In this document: positions 36,053-46,344 of the stretch, one piece after another
Layout: every line of letters starts with the position of its first letter
Numbering within the stretch: position 1 is the stretch's first letter
Assembly: GCA_036984305.1 (NCBI GenBank)
Contig: BQWY01000001.1
Location: 620,001-684,000 of the forward strand
Direction: 5' to 3'
Length of the DNA: 64,000 nucleotides
Source of the DNA: Nitrospira sp.
GTDB lineage: Bacteria > Nitrospirota > Nitrospiria > Nitrospirales > Nitrospiraceae
The notes under the pieces: model-generated
Told to the model about the DNA's origin: nothing
What the model saw: the letters and a program-made list of their open reading frames with translations, nothing else
The model's database searches: none
Program-made: the position numbers and the translations under genes

Positions 36053-37528
36053 CCGCAGCGTGAGAATGGCTTGGGTGGCGAGTGACACCAGCGGCCCCGG
36101 AAAGAGGCCGAGCATGATCACGCCGGCCGTCGCGCAGGTCAGCACGATCGTGAGGGCTGGTGAGGAGGCCAATACGGGGACGGGTGCCCCCCCCTGATCG
36201 GGTTCTCGCATATAGATGGCCATGACGACGCGCAGGTAATAATAGGCCGAGACGGCTGCGAACACCAATGCAAAAACGGCGAGCCACGTCAACCCGCTAT
36301 GGACAGCCGCAAGAAACACGTACAGCTTTCCTATAAAGCCGGCCGTCGGCGGAAGGCCCGCGAGCGAGACCATGAAGATCAGCATGAGAAAGGCAGCGAC
36401 GGGCTCACGTCTCGCCAATCCGGCAAACGCATCGAGCTCCTCGCTCTCGAGCCCATTGCGTCGAAGCATGGCCACGATCGAGAAGGCCCCCAGGGTCATG
36501 AAGGCATACATCGCCAGGTACAGCATGACGCTGGCGATGCTTTGTTCCGTTTCGGCGCCGCCTGTGGCGGAGCCAATGGCCACGATGCCGACCAATGCAT
36601 AGCCGGCATGCGCGATGCTCGAATAGGCGAGCATGCGTTTGATGTTGGTCTGGACCAGTGCGACAAGATTGCCGATCATGAGAGTCGCAAGGCAGATGAG
36701 CGTGAGCAGCCCTGCCCAATCGCTTCTGATGCCACCGAGGCCTTCGACGAACACCCGAAGGAACGCGGCAAAGCTGGCCGCCTTGGAGGCGACGGCCATG
36801 AAGGCGGTCACGGCGGTCGGAGAGCCTTCATAGACGTCCGGCGTCCACATGTGAAAGGGAACGGCGGCAATCTTGAATCCGAACCCGACCAGCAGCAGAA
36901 GCATCGCGAGGACCAGCATGGGGTCCTGCATCTCTCCGGTGCCGATTGCGGCGGCGATGCCGTCGAGTTTCGTACTGCCGGTGGCGCCGAACAGCAGAGA
37001 GATGCCGTAGAGCATCATGCCGGAGGAGAACGCTCCCAGGACGAAGTATTTCGCCGCGGCCTCGAGCGATCGAGCCTCGTAGCGCTTGACCCCTGCCAGG
37101 ATATAGAGCGAGAGCGACATCAACTCCATGCCGAGGTAGAGCGTCAGCAGATCGGCTGCCGACACCATCACCATCATGCCGCAGAGAGACAAGAGCAGAA
37201 ATCCGTAGTACTCGCCGAGGACAATCCGCTCCTCCTTGAGGTAGGCCAGCGACAGGAGGATGGTGAGGCCGGTGACGACGTACAGCAATAACTTCCAAAA
37301 CGCCGCATACCCGTCGAGAATCACGAGACCGCTGAACGCAGTCGTCCGCCCGTCCATGTGGGCCGCGGTGAACCCGCAGCAAATGGCAAGGGTGGCAAGA
37401 CCGATCCACGCGAGGCCATCCTTTCGTGCCACGCTCGTGATGGGATCCAACACGAGGATCAGACAAGCGGCCCCGATCACGAGCAGCTCCGGCAGAATCG
37501 CCCAGACGTCCGACCAAGGGAACCTCAT
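36050..37528 (-). CDS. nuoN: NADH-quinone oxidoreductase subunit N
   Basis: A 492-residue antiporter-like membrane subunit of complex I with about 14 helices. Features are the GMELMSLSLYILAG helix carrying the conserved Glu, the broken-helix Lys region VGFGFKIAAVPFHMWTPDVY, and TNIKRMLAYSSIAHAGYALVG. It helps couple quinone reduction to proton pumping in the inner membrane. The ATG (37528) overlaps the nuoM stop by four bases. It is the last nuo gene of the operon. Confidence 0.97.
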   Translation of the reverse strand: MRFPWSDVWAILPELLVIGAACLILVLDPITSVARKDGLAWIGLATLAICCGFTAAHMDGRTTAFSGLVILDGYAAFWKLLLYVVTGLTILLSLAYLKEERIVLGEYYGFLLLSLCGMMVMVSAADLLTLYLGMELMSLSLYILAGVKRYEARSLEAAAKYFVLGAFSSGMMLYGISLLFGATGSTKLDGIAAAIGTGEMQDPMLVLAMLLLLVGFGFKIAAVPFHMWTPDVYEGSPTAVTAFMAVASKAASFAAFLRVFVEGLGGIRSDWAGLLTLICLATLMIGNLVALVQTNIKRMLAYSSIAHAGYALVGIVAIGSATGGAETEQSIASVMLYLAMYAFMTLGAFSIVAMLRRNGLESEELDAFAGLARREPVAAFLMLIFMVSLAGLPPTAGFIGKLYVFLAAVHSGLTWLAVFALVFAAVSAYYYLRVVMAIYMREPDQGGAPVPVLASSPALTIVLTCATAGVIMLGLFPGPLVSLATQAILTLR

Positions 37529-39090
37529 TGGGGCCCTTCCTGATTCGCGTCGTGGCGGGCGTCCAGGATCGTCCGCTCCAGCGCCGCAGCGGCCGTCGAA
37601 CCGAGGGCGAGTTGCGGCTCAGGGGCGGGGCCATCGACGCCCGAGCGGGAGACCAGCAGATGCGTCACGCTCTCGTGCATCGGGGTCAACAGCGTATTCG
37701 GGATAAAGCCGATCCAAAAGATGGCGATCACCAGCGGACTCATCGTGAGCATCTCCCGCGCAGTCAAATCGTGCAGGTGTCCGTCTGTCCTGGCGGGTCC
37801 AAATGCCACCCGCTGCACCATCCACAGGAGATAGGCGGCGGCTAGAATGACGCCGAGCGCGGCGACGGCCGTCGCGATCTTGCTCCACAGGAACGTGCCG
37901 ACCAGGACCAGAAACTCGCCGACGAAGCTATTGGTGCCGGGAAGCCCGAGGGAGGAGAGGGCGAAAATGACGAGAAACGTGGCGTACCGCGGCATCGGTC
38001 CGGCGAGGCCGGCGTTATCGACGATCAAACGGCTGTGCGTCCGCTCATAAATCGCACCGACGCACAAGAAGAGGGCTCCGGTGGTAATGCCGTGGTTCAC
38101 CATCTGAAGGACCGCCCCTTCGATACCTTGCTGGGTGAATGTGAAGATGCCCAGCGTCACGAAGCCCATGTGGCTGACGCTGGAATAGGCGATCAATTTC
38201 TTCAAGTCCGCCTGCGCGAGCGCCATGAAGGCGCCATAGATAATGGCGATCAGCGAAAGGACGATCATCGCATTGGCGAACCGATAGCTGGCGTCCGGAA
38301 GGATCGGCAGGCTGAGCCGCAGAAAGCCGTACGTCCCCATCTTCAGGAGCACGCTGGCGAGGATGACGCTGCCCGCCGTGGGTGCCTCCACATGGGCGTC
38401 CGGAAGCCACGTATGGAAGGGCCACATGGGCACTTTCACGGCAAATGCCGCGAAGAAGGCGATAAATAGCCATGTTTGGAGTACAGGTGACAGCGGTGTC
38501 CGACTCAAGGCGAGGATGTCGAAGGTTTCTCCGCCTTGGAAATAGAGCACCAGAATGGCGGCGAGCAGGAGCACACTGCCGGCCAACGTGTACAGAAAGA
38601 ATTTGATGGCCGCGTACAGCCGATTCGGGCCTCCCCAGACGCCGATGAGCAGGTACATCGGAATGAGCATCGCTTCCCAGAACACATAGAAGAGGACGAA
38701 GTCCAACGCCACGAACACGCCGATCGTGGCTGCTTCCATCACGAGGAGCGAAGCCATGAAGCCGCGCACGCGGGTTTGAATGGCCTGCCACGAGATCAGC
38801 ACGCAGAGCGGCATCAAGAGCGTGGTCATGAGGACGAGTGGCAGACTGATCCCGTCGATGCCAAGACGATACGTGATCGGAGGGAATGCAATCCACGAGG
38901 CGGTTTCGGCGAATTGCATGGCGCTGGTGCCGTGGTCGAACCCGAACCATACCGGCAGGGAGAGGCCAAACTCGACGACCGTGCAGATCAAGGCCGTCGC
39001 ACGCACGGAGGATTCCTTCACCACGGCTAGCGCACATGCGCCCGCGACCGGGAAGAAGATCAGCAGCGTCAGCCAGGGGAGGGTGCTCAT
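37525..39090 (-). CDS. nuoM: NADH-quinone oxidoreductase subunit M
   Basis: A 521-residue proton-pumping subunit of complex I. It shows the conserved FVLFYVFWEAMLIPMYLLIG helix with its Glu, the VKVPMWPFHTWLPDAHVEAP segment with the key Lys, and LKKLIAYSSVSHMGFV. ATG 39090 follows GAGAGG and restores the normal N-terminus; the frame is open to 39381 but would overlap nuoL. There is a single nuoM in this operon. The C-terminal 40 residues form a soluble tail not typical of the family. Confidence 0.97.
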   Translation of the reverse strand: MSTLPWLTLLIFFPVAGACALAVVKESSVRATALICTVVEFGLSLPVWFGFDHGTSAMQFAETASWIAFPPITYRLGIDGISLPLVLMTTLLMPLCVLISWQAIQTRVRGFMASLLVMEAATIGVFVALDFVLFYVFWEAMLIPMYLLIGVWGGPNRLYAAIKFFLYTLAGSVLLLAAILVLYFQGGETFDILALSRTPLSPVLQTWLFIAFFAAFAVKVPMWPFHTWLPDAHVEAPTAGSVILASVLLKMGTYGFLRLSLPILPDASYRFANAMIVLSLIAIIYGAFMALAQADLKKLIAYSSVSHMGFVTLGIFTFTQQGIEGAVLQMVNHGITTGALFLCVGAIYERTHSRLIVDNAGLAGPMPRYATFLVIFALSSLGLPGTNSFVGEFLVLVGTFLWSKIATAVAALGVILAAAYLLWMVQRVAFGPARTDGHLHDLTAREMLTMSPLVIAIFWIGFIPNTLLTPMHESVTHLLVSRSGVDGPAPEPQLALGSTAAAALERTILDARHDANQEGPQ

Positions 39091-39110
39091 GCGCCTCTCG
39101 ATTCGTCCGT

Positions 39111-41012
39111 TTAGAACAACAAGTACAAGGTCACGATGACCACGGTTCCCAGGGTCATGCCGAGCGCATAGTGCTGCATCTGTCCGCTTTGAAAGAGGCG
39201 CATGACCCACCCCACGAACCCGATCGTTCGCGCGACCCCGTTCACCAGACCATCGATCACCGTCACATCCACGCGCTTCCACAGATCGGTGGCCATACGC
39301 AGGCTGGGACGGACGATCGCCCGGTCGTACGCTTCGTCCACGTACCATTTGTTCAGCGACCCCCGGTACAACGTCTGCCACCGGTGTGCAAGACGATCCG
39401 GGAGATCGGGCTGTGCCACATAGAGATAATACGCGGCCGCGATGCCCGCAAAACCGCCCAGCGAGGCGATGACCATTATTCCATAGGCTCCCGGACCTTC
39501 GTGATGACCGGCTCCCTCCGCACCGGCGAACACCGGCGCCAGGAACTCCGGAATCCCGAGGTATCCGGCGGCGATACTCAGGAATGCCAGGACGATCAGC
39601 GGCATCGTCACCGTCCCGGCCGGTTCATGGACATGGTCGGCATGGTGGGGATCGACTCGGCTGGCTCCCCAAAACGTCGAGAAGACGAGCCGAAAACTGT
39701 AGAAGGCGGTTGCTATGGCGGTGAGAATACCGAACACCGCGAGGATTTGACCGAGCGCGCCGCTCGACCATGCCGACAACAAGAGGTCGTCCTTGCTAAA
39801 GAATCCAGAGGTGAACGGAAAGCCGGCGAGGGCCAACGATCCGATCACGAACGTCCAGTAGGTGATCGGCAGCTTCTCCTTGAGTCCGCCCATACGCCGG
39901 ATGTCCTGTTCGTGATGCAGCGCCAGAATGACTGATCCGCAGCCGAGGAAGAGCAGTGCTTTGAACGCGCCGTGCGTGAGCAGGTGATACATTCCCGCCG
40001 TATACGCGCCGAGCCCGCAGGCCATGATCATGTATCCCAGTTGGCTGAGCGTCGAGTACGCCACCACCCGTTTGATGTCGGTTTGGGTCACGGCAATCGA
40101 AGCACCCAGGACCATTGTGATCGCGCCCACCACCGCCACGACGGTCAATGCCGTCGTCGAGAGGTCGTACAGCGGGGAGAGCCTGGCGACCATGAAGACC
40201 CCGGCGGTGACCATCGTGGCCGCGTGAATCAACGCCGAGATGGGGGTGGGGCCCTCCATCGCGTCCGGCAGCCAGACGTGCAGGGGGAATTGCGCGGACT
40301 TCCCGATCGCGCCGACGAAGAGGAGCAGCCCGATCATCGTGAAGATCGAGACGTCCCAGGTACCGCCGAAGGGCGCCAGGAGATTCATGACGTCGCCGGC
40401 TCGTTCATGGGCCTGGACGAAGACCGACCGATACTCCAGTGTGCCGAAGTGATACCACACGAGCAGCACGCCCAGAATGAAGCCGAAATCTCCCACGCGG
40501 TTGACCAGAAAGGCCTTGGTGGCCGCGGCACACGCGACGGGACGCTCGTACCAGTGACCGATCAGAAGGTAGGAGCACAGCCCGACTGCCTCCCAGAACA
40601 CGAAGAGCTGCAAAAAATTATTGGCGAGCACCAGCATGAGCATCGAAAACGTGAACAGCGCAATGTACGCAAAGAACCGCGCGTACCCCTTTTCCCCCTC
40701 CATGTAGCCGATCGTATAGATATGAACGAGCGAGCTGACGGTGGTGACCAGCAGCAGCATCGCCACGGTCAGTCTGTCGAAGTACAAGCCTAGCTCGATA
40801 GTCAGGTCTCCGGATGTCAGCCAGTTGTAAAGCGGAATTTCGACGTTGCGCCCGCCAGAGACTTCGATGAAGACGAGCCACGAGAGGAGCGCGGAGGTCA
40901 CGACCGCCGGGACGGCGACCAAATGTGCACGGTCTTTGATCCAATGACCGAAGAGGCCCAGGATCAGGAAGGCCGCGAACGGCAACATCGGAATAAGAAT
41001 CAGGTACAGCAT
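39111..41012 (-). CDS. nuoL: NADH-quinone oxidoreductase subunit L
   Basis: The largest antiporter-like subunit of complex I, with 633 residues. Conserved parts are LFVFWEAVGLCSYLLIG (Glu), AQFPLHVWLPDAMEGPTPIS (Lys/Pro broken helix), and TDIKRVVAYSTLSQLGYM. The last third contains the long lateral helix that ties the membrane arm together (about 530-633). ATG 41012 is chosen because it directly follows the nuoK stop (one base apart); the 21 extra codons up to 41075 overlap nuoK. Length is normal. Confidence 0.97.
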   Translation of the reverse strand: MLYLILIPMLPFAAFLILGLFGHWIKDRAHLVAVPAVVTSALLSWLVFIEVSGGRNVEIPLYNWLTSGDLTIELGLYFDRLTVAMLLLVTTVSSLVHIYTIGYMEGEKGYARFFAYIALFTFSMLMLVLANNFLQLFVFWEAVGLCSYLLIGHWYERPVACAAATKAFLVNRVGDFGFILGVLLVWYHFGTLEYRSVFVQAHERAGDVMNLLAPFGGTWDVSIFTMIGLLLFVGAIGKSAQFPLHVWLPDAMEGPTPISALIHAATMVTAGVFMVARLSPLYDLSTTALTVVAVVGAITMVLGASIAVTQTDIKRVVAYSTLSQLGYMIMACGLGAYTAGMYHLLTHGAFKALLFLGCGSVILALHHEQDIRRMGGLKEKLPITYWTFVIGSLALAGFPFTSGFFSKDDLLLSAWSSGALGQILAVFGILTAIATAFYSFRLVFSTFWGASRVDPHHADHVHEPAGTVTMPLIVLAFLSIAAGYLGIPEFLAPVFAGAEGAGHHEGPGAYGIMVIASLGGFAGIAAAYYLYVAQPDLPDRLAHRWQTLYRGSLNKWYVDEAYDRAIVRPSLRMATDLWKRVDVTVIDGLVNGVARTIGFVGWVMRLFQSGQMQHYALGMTLGTVVIVTLYLLF

Positions 41013-41013
41013 G

Positions 41014-41316
41014 TCACCAGCGCAAAAGGCTGAAGTCGTCAACGTTGATCGACGTCTTGGCCCGATAGAGCGCAATGATAATGGCCAGGCCGACCGCCAC
41101 TTCGGCCGCCGCGACCGTCAAGGTAAAAAAGACGAAGACCTGGCCGGCGACGTTGTCCAGATAATGGGAGAAGGCGACGAAGTTGATATTGGTCGCATTC
41201 AGCATCAACTCGACCGACAACAGGATGATAATGATGTTGCGGCGGATCAGCACGCCGACCAACCCGGTCACAAAGACGATGGCGCTCAACACGATGTAGT
41301 AGGAGAGGGGAATCAT
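41014..41316 (-). CDS. nuoK: NADH-quinone oxidoreductase subunit K
   Basis: A 100-residue membrane subunit of complex I with three helices. The two conserved membrane Glu are in [18 protein letters not shown] and [13 protein letters not shown], both part of the proton path. The ATG overlaps the nuoJ stop by four bases. Length is the usual 100. Confidence 0.97.
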   Translation of the reverse strand: MIPLSYYIVLSAIVFVTGLVGVLIRRNIIIILLSVELMLNATNINFVAFSHYLDNVAGQVFVFFTLTVAAAEVAVGLAIIIALYRAKTSINVDDFSLLRW

Positions 41317-41849
41317 GTGGACGCCGTCTCCCGGTGATCCTTGTCGGACGGCCCGGTCAAGAGATCCTTCTTCGCCAAAATGATCGCTCCGATCATAGCC
41401 ACCAGCAGAACCAGGGAGGCAATTTCGAATGGAAACAGGTACTGACTATAAAGGACCTCGCCGATCGATTCGGTGTTTCCTGTAGAGCTGACGGCAAATT
41501 CCTCCGTCGAGGCTACGGGCGAGCCTCGATGTAGGACGAGTAAGATCACTTCGGTCAGCGCCATCAGACCTAAGAATGCGGCCACCGGCAATTGGTTGTG
41601 GTAACGGTCTTCCGCCTTGAGGTTCAGCAACATGACGACAAAGAGATAGAGCACGAGGATTGCGCCCGCGTACACCAGGATCTGCACCGCGGCGAGAAAT
41701 TCGGCATGCAGCGTGACGTAGAGGCCGGCGACGTGGAAAAAAAGGACAAGCAGCGACAGGGCGCTATAAATGGGATTGCGCAGCAATACCACCAACACGG
41801 CGGTCACGGCGATTACGGTGGCCAAATAAAAGAACACCAGGTAACTCAC
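41313..41849 (-). CDS. nuoJ: NADH-quinone oxidoreductase subunit J
   Basis: A 178-residue membrane subunit of complex I with five helices. Conserved parts are [40 protein letters not shown] (pi-bulge helix) and [14 protein letters not shown] 41849 with GGAGGAC seven to eight bases upstream is taken as start; the frame is open to 41888 without a better site. The last 60 residues are the usual variable loop and final helix ([19 protein letters not shown]). Confidence 0.95.
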   Translation of the reverse strand: MSYLVFFYLATVIAVTAVLVVLLRNPIYSALSLLVLFFHVAGLYVTLHAEFLAAVQILVYAGAILVLYLFVVMLLNLKAEDRYHNQLPVAAFLGLMALTEVILLVLHRGSPVASTEEFAVSSTGNTESIGEVLYSQYLFPFEIASLVLLVAMIGAIILAKKDLLTGPSDKDHRETAST

Positions 41850-41995
41850 GCTTCGCGTCCTCCGGCCGTCTACGCCTTCATGCGCCACGGCCCCTGCCTC
41901 ACTGTCATACGCCCGTCATCTCCCGGTGTGGCGGGGAGGCATGCCTCTCATCGCTCGAAGGGGCGGGAGCGAGCGGGGCGGGGTGACGGGGCCGG

Positions 41996-42577
41996 TTATT
42001 CCGGCTTCTGCGGAAGGTGCTGGAACGCCACGTTAAAGAACGCGACGTTCGGATGCTGCAATTCCAGCCGTTTCTCTCGCACGGGATAGGATCGATCGCC
42101 GATCGCCAACAGTTGCTGTTTGTTCAAGTGTAAGTCGCGTTTGTCGTAGACGGCCCACTCGAACTCGCGCGTCATGCCCAATGCATCGACGGGACAGGCG
42201 TCCACGCAGAGCCCGCAAAACAGGCATCGCGTCATGTCCATGTAGTATTCCTTGGAGTAGCGCTTCGTCGGTTCCCCCGGCACCTCGGCGCTCACGACGC
42301 GGATGACGCGCGAGGGGCAGGCGGCTTCGCAGAGGTCGCAACCGACGCACTTTTCCGTCCCATCGTCGTATCGCAACAACGCCAGCATGCCCCGGTAACT
42401 ATCGGGAAGCGTCCGTTTCTCATGCGGGTACTGCAGCGTGATCGGCCGATAGTTGAGGAAGTGCGTCATGGTCGCCTTCATGCCGACCAGCAGCTCGTAG
42501 AACGTAATCGTTTTCACCCAGTCCCGAAGGCGCGTCAACGGCGTCGAGCGGGGAGTGGGCAGGGCCGATGGCATCAT
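41996..42577 (-). CDS. nuoI: NADH-quinone oxidoreductase subunit I
   Basis: A 193-residue peripheral iron-sulfur subunit of complex I. It has two ferredoxin motifs, CVGCDLCEAACP and CLFCGLCVDACP, which bind the two 4Fe-4S clusters N6a and N6b that pass electrons toward N2. The N-terminal amphipathic segment binds the membrane arm. The gene lies 4 bases after nuoH and 146 bases before nuoJ. The gap to nuoJ (41850-41995) is the only long one in this part of the operon and shows no gene. Confidence 0.97.
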   Translation of the reverse strand: MMPSALPTPRSTPLTRLRDWVKTITFYELLVGMKATMTHFLNYRPITLQYPHEKRTLPDSYRGMLALLRYDDGTEKCVGCDLCEAACPSRVIRVVSAEVPGEPTKRYSKEYYMDMTRCLFCGLCVDACPVDALGMTREFEWAVYDKRDLHLNKQQLLAIGDRSYPVREKRLELQHPNVAFFNVAFQHLPQKPE

Positions 42578-42581
42578 GATC

Positions 42582-43658
42582 CTATGGCGTCCCCGTCGGG
42601 AAAAAATACGCGGCGATGGACGTGAGCACGACGTTGCCCAGGGCGATCGGGAGCATCACCTTCCATCCGAACCGCATCAATTGATCGTACCGAAGCCGAG
42701 GGAGCGTGGCGCGCAGCCAAAAGAACAGGAACAGGAAGAAATAGACCTTTACGGTGAACCAAAAGATATTCTCGATGAACGCAAAGTCCGGACTGCCGAA
42801 CACATGTTCGATGATCGTGCCGGGATAGGGCGCGTTCCAGCCTCCGAGAAAGAGGATGGTCGCAATACAAGACACCAAAATCATATTGGCGTACTCGGCC
42901 AGGAAGAAAAACGCGAAGCGCATTCCGCTATACTCGGTAAAGAACCCCGCCACCAGTTCGCTCTCCGCTTCCGGCAGATCAAAGGGAACGCGATTCGTTT
43001 CCGCAACCGACGAGATGACGTACACGACAAAGGCCAGCAATTGTGGAGCAGGCCAGGCGATGACGAACCAATGCCAGAAGCCGCCGCTTTGGGCCTCCGT
43101 GATCGTGACCAGGCTGAGCGATCCCGCCAGCAAGAGGACGCCGACGATCGCCAACCCCACGTTCAGTTCGTAGCTGATGACCTGAGCTGCGGACCGCAAG
43201 CCGCCCAGGAGCGAATATTTGCTGTTCGACGCCCACCCTCCGAGAATGATGCCGTAGGCGCCGATCGAGGTAAAGGCCAAAATGTAGAGAATGCCGATGT
43301 TGATGTCGCTGATGACGAAAGGCTTGATGGGCTCTCCATTCCACGTGATGGTGGGCCCGAATGGAATGACGGCGAATCCGATGAGGGCCGGAACCAGGGC
43401 TAAAATCGGCGCGAGACTGAACATCAGGCGGTTGGCGCCCGCGGGAATGATATCTTCCTTGAAGAAGAGCTTCAGCCCATCCGCAATGGGCTGGAGGATG
43501 CCGTAAGGACCGACTTCCATCGGACCCATCCGATCCTGCATCCAGCCCAAGACCTTGCGCTCAGCCAGGGTGAGCAGCATGACGGTGAGAAGGACAATGG
43601 CCAGAACCACCGCGATCTGCCCCAGGGCAAATGCCAGCTTGACTCCAATTTCAGTCAC
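42582..43658 (-). CDS. nuoH: NADH-quinone oxidoreductase subunit H
   Basis: A 358-residue membrane subunit of complex I that forms the quinone entry site. Conserved parts are [54 protein letters not shown] and [20 protein letters not shown]. The start is GTG 43658, with AAGGAG in front, overlapping the end of nuoG by 8 bases; 24 further upstream codons belong to nuoG. Confidence 0.96.
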   Translation of the reverse strand: MTEIGVKLAFALGQIAVVLAIVLLTVMLLTLAERKVLGWMQDRMGPMEVGPYGILQPIADGLKLFFKEDIIPAGANRLMFSLAPILALVPALIGFAVIPFGPTITWNGEPIKPFVISDINIGILYILAFTSIGAYGIILGGWASNSKYSLLGGLRSAAQVISYELNVGLAIVGVLLLAGSLSLVTITEAQSGGFWHWFVIAWPAPQLLAFVVYVISSVAETNRVPFDLPEAESELVAGFFTEYSGMRFAFFFLAEYANMILVSCIATILFLGGWNAPYPGTIIEHVFGSPDFAFIENIFWFTVKVYFFLFLFFWLRATLPRLRYDQLMRFGWKVMLPIALGNVVLTSIAAYFFPTGTP

Positions 43659-46338
43659 GACGCGTCTCCTTTTCGACCTGGACCCTGGCTTGGCGATACA
43701 CCGGCACGCGTGTCGCTGGGTCCACCGCACAACTCAGTAGAGCTTTCACATCGGCATCAAAATGATCGGGGAAGCGGACGACGCCTGGAGGGATGCGGTC
43801 CTGGAGCGTCACGGTCGTTGTCGCGGACCCCTGTCGATTGAAGAGACGGATGCGGTCACCGTCGGTGAGACCTCGGGCATGGGCATCCGCCGGATTCATT
43901 AGGAGTGAGCCTCGTTCCTGGACACGCAGCAGGCCCTTTGCCTGGGTGGAGAATTTTCCGGAATGAAACAGACTCTGCTCCAACGTCAGCAACAAGGGGC
44001 CTTCGCCAGGCACGTGTCCCTGCGGCAGGGTCAACCGTGTGCGCAGGTCCTCGGTATGGCCTTCCCTCAAGTACTGCTCGGTGACGGATGGATTCGGTTT
44101 GGCCGAGACGGGGGAGGGGCCCAGCAGCCCATACGCGGGGATGACGGATCTGATTTCTTTGAGGATCTCCTGGGCGTCGGCATATTCGAGCGGGTAGCCC
44201 ATCAGACCGGACAACGTGGACACGATCTCCCAATCGGGCCGACTTTCCCCGATCGGGTCGATCGCTTGGCGCACTCGTTGCACGTGCCCTTCAGTGTTGG
44301 TGAAGGTGCCGTTTTTTTCCGCGTACGAACAAGCCGGGAACACGACATGCGCCATCGCGGCCGTTTCGGTCAGGAACAATTCCTGGCAGACAAGCAGATC
44401 GAGACGCCCCAGAGCGTCACGGACCTGTGCAGAAGGGGGCAAGGAGCCGACCGGATTCTCCCCGATGACGAACAAGGCCTTGATCGCGCCGGACCGCGCT
44501 TGATCAAAGATGTCGGTTTGCGTCGCGCCGGCGCCGGTCGGAAGCTCTTCGCCCCACTGCTTGCGCAGGCTTTCGCGGGCGGCGGCGTCCGACGGGAGAC
44601 GATGGCCAGGTAAAAACTCCGGCACGGCCCCCAGTTCGAGGGCGCCTTGTTCATTGTTTTCTTCCATCAGCGGCGCGAGCCCGCAGCCCGGCTGGTCGTG
44701 GCGTCCGAGCAGAATCAGCGCATCCAATAAAGTCATGGCCGAGACGTATCCGTTCCCGTGACGAAGCAACGCTTGGCCGACCAGGATCACGGTGCGGGTT
44801 CCCTGTGCCAACGTGGCGGCCGCCGCCTGCAGGGCCGTTGCGGTTACACCGGACGCTGCTTCGAGGGCGGGCCACGCGAGTCCCCGCAGAGCATCCGTGA
44901 CGGTCTTCACGTAGACCGGGGCCTGCTCTGCCAGCCGAGCGTGGAGATGCCCGTTTTCGTTCCCTTCGACAAGCGCCTTCAGGAGTCCGAGAATCACCGC
45001 GTGGAATCGGTCCGGTGTGGCGGTGAGATGGTGGGTGGAGAGATTGGCGATGTTACTGATCGTGCCGACGGCCGGCTCCAGCGTTTCGACGGTGACCAAC
45101 TGTGCGCCGTGTTGTTTGACCGCTTCCTTTACCTTCAGCCCTGTGATGGGGTTGGCTTCGGTGAGGTTCGTCCCGATGAGCAACAGCGTGTCCGCCGCCA
45201 GGATGTCTTCAAAAGACACGGTCCAACGAAGCGTGCCGAGCACGCGGGACAGGGCGCGCGCTCCGTTGATGGAACCGTAGCGGGGGCTGCTGTCGATCTT
45301 GTTGGTCCCGATCGCCAGGCGCATGAATTTTTGGAACACGTACATATCTTCGTTGGTGCAGCGGGCGCCGATCAGGCCCGCGAACGCAGACGGTCCGTTG
45401 GCGAGCTTCAATCGGACCGTCGCTTCCGCCACGTACTCCAGTGCGTCTTCCCAGGTGGCTTGGACAAGTTGCCCGTCGCGGCGGATGAGTGGATGCGTCA
45501 GGCGGCTCTCATGGGAGCTCACATGATAGCCGAAATAGCCGCGCGCGCAGAGATCACCGTTGTTGCGTCCGGCCCCATGCGCCGACATGACTTCGACCAG
45601 TTCGTTGCCTTTCGTCTGCAGCGTGATCTGGCACCCGTCGCCGCAGTACGTGCAGATGGTGTCGGCCCGCTTGAGCATCCACGGCCGGTACTCGTACATG
45701 GAGAGCCGGCTCGTGATGGCACCGACGGGGCAGATTTGCACGCAGCCGCCGCAAAACTCACAATCCAAGGCGTGCGTGGTGAAATGCTTGATCTCCGTCA
45801 TCGTCCCTCGGCCGGAGGGGGCCAGGGCTTTGACGTCCATGACCTCGTCGCAGTAGCGGACGCACCGCAGGCACTGCACGCAGCGGTTCATCTGCGTCTC
45901 GATCAGCGGGCTGAAGTATTCCTTCTGGAACACGCGCTTCGTCTCCACGAAGCGGCTCGTCGTCGGCGTATATTCGTGGGAGAAATCCTGTAAATCGCAG
46001 CGTCCCCCCTGGTCACAGACGGGACAGTCGAGGGGATGATTGGCCAGGATGAACTCCAAGACCGACTTGTGCGCATTGTTCACGACCGTCGTGGCGGTCC
46101 GGACCGACATGCCTTCGGCCACGGGTGTACTGCAGGCCGTCTGCAATTTCGGCATCTTTTCGACCTCGACCAAGCACATACGGCAATTGGCGTCGGGCTT
46201 GAGCTTCGGGTGATAGCAAAAATGGGGAATCATCACGCCGACGCGGCGTGCGGCCTCGATGACGAGCGTCCCCTTCGGGACGCTGACAACGCGTCCGTCG
46301 ATGGTCAGCGTGATCGTGTCCGTTGCAGTGGTTGCCAT
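43651..46338 (-). CDS. nuoG: NADH-quinone oxidoreductase subunit G
   Basis: An 895-residue peripheral subunit carrying the electron chain of complex I. The N-terminal 2Fe-2S domain has [20 protein letters not shown]. Next is the [16 protein letters not shown] segment (4Fe-4S with His), then two Cys-rich motifs, [11 protein letters not shown] and [12 protein letters not shown]. The molybdopterin-oxidoreductase-like domain begins with [10 protein letters not shown] and a further Cys in [10 protein letters not shown], so the extra cluster N7 seems to be kept. No molybdopterin enzyme activity is expected. ATG 46338 lies seven bases after the nuoF stop; a TTG at 46344 is the alternative. Confidence 0.95.
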   Translation of the reverse strand: MATTATDTITLTIDGRVVSVPKGTLVIEAARRVGVMIPHFCYHPKLKPDANCRMCLVEVEKMPKLQTACSTPVAEGMSVRTATTVVNNAHKSVLEFILANHPLDCPVCDQGGRCDLQDFSHEYTPTTSRFVETKRVFQKEYFSPLIETQMNRCVQCLRCVRYCDEVMDVKALAPSGRGTMTEIKHFTTHALDCEFCGGCVQICPVGAITSRLSMYEYRPWMLKRADTICTYCGDGCQITLQTKGNELVEVMSAHGAGRNNGDLCARGYFGYHVSSHESRLTHPLIRRDGQLVQATWEDALEYVAEATVRLKLANGPSAFAGLIGARCTNEDMYVFQKFMRLAIGTNKIDSSPRYGSINGARALSRVLGTLRWTVSFEDILAADTLLLIGTNLTEANPITGLKVKEAVKQHGAQLVTVETLEPAVGTISNIANLSTHHLTATPDRFHAVILGLLKALVEGNENGHLHARLAEQAPVYVKTVTDALRGLAWPALEAASGVTATALQAAAATLAQGTRTVILVGQALLRHGNGYVSAMTLLDALILLGRHDQPGCGLAPLMEENNEQGALELGAVPEFLPGHRLPSDAAARESLRKQWGEELPTGAGATQTDIFDQARSGAIKALFVIGENPVGSLPPSAQVRDALGRLDLLVCQELFLTETAAMAHVVFPACSYAEKNGTFTNTEGHVQRVRQAIDPIGESRPDWEIVSTLSGLMGYPLEYADAQEILKEIRSVIPAYGLLGPSPVSAKPNPSVTEQYLREGHTEDLRTRLTLPQGHVPGEGPLLLTLEQSLFHSGKFSTQAKGLLRVQERGSLLMNPADAHARGLTDGDRIRLFNRQGSATTTVTLQDRIPPGVVRFPDHFDADVKALLSCAVDPATRVPVYRQARVQVEKETRRD

Positions 46339-46344
46339 GGCCAA

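Noticed and set aside
44758-45993. A 411-codon plus-strand open frame opposite nuoG
   Set aside because: Same reason: a codon-composition shadow of nuoG.
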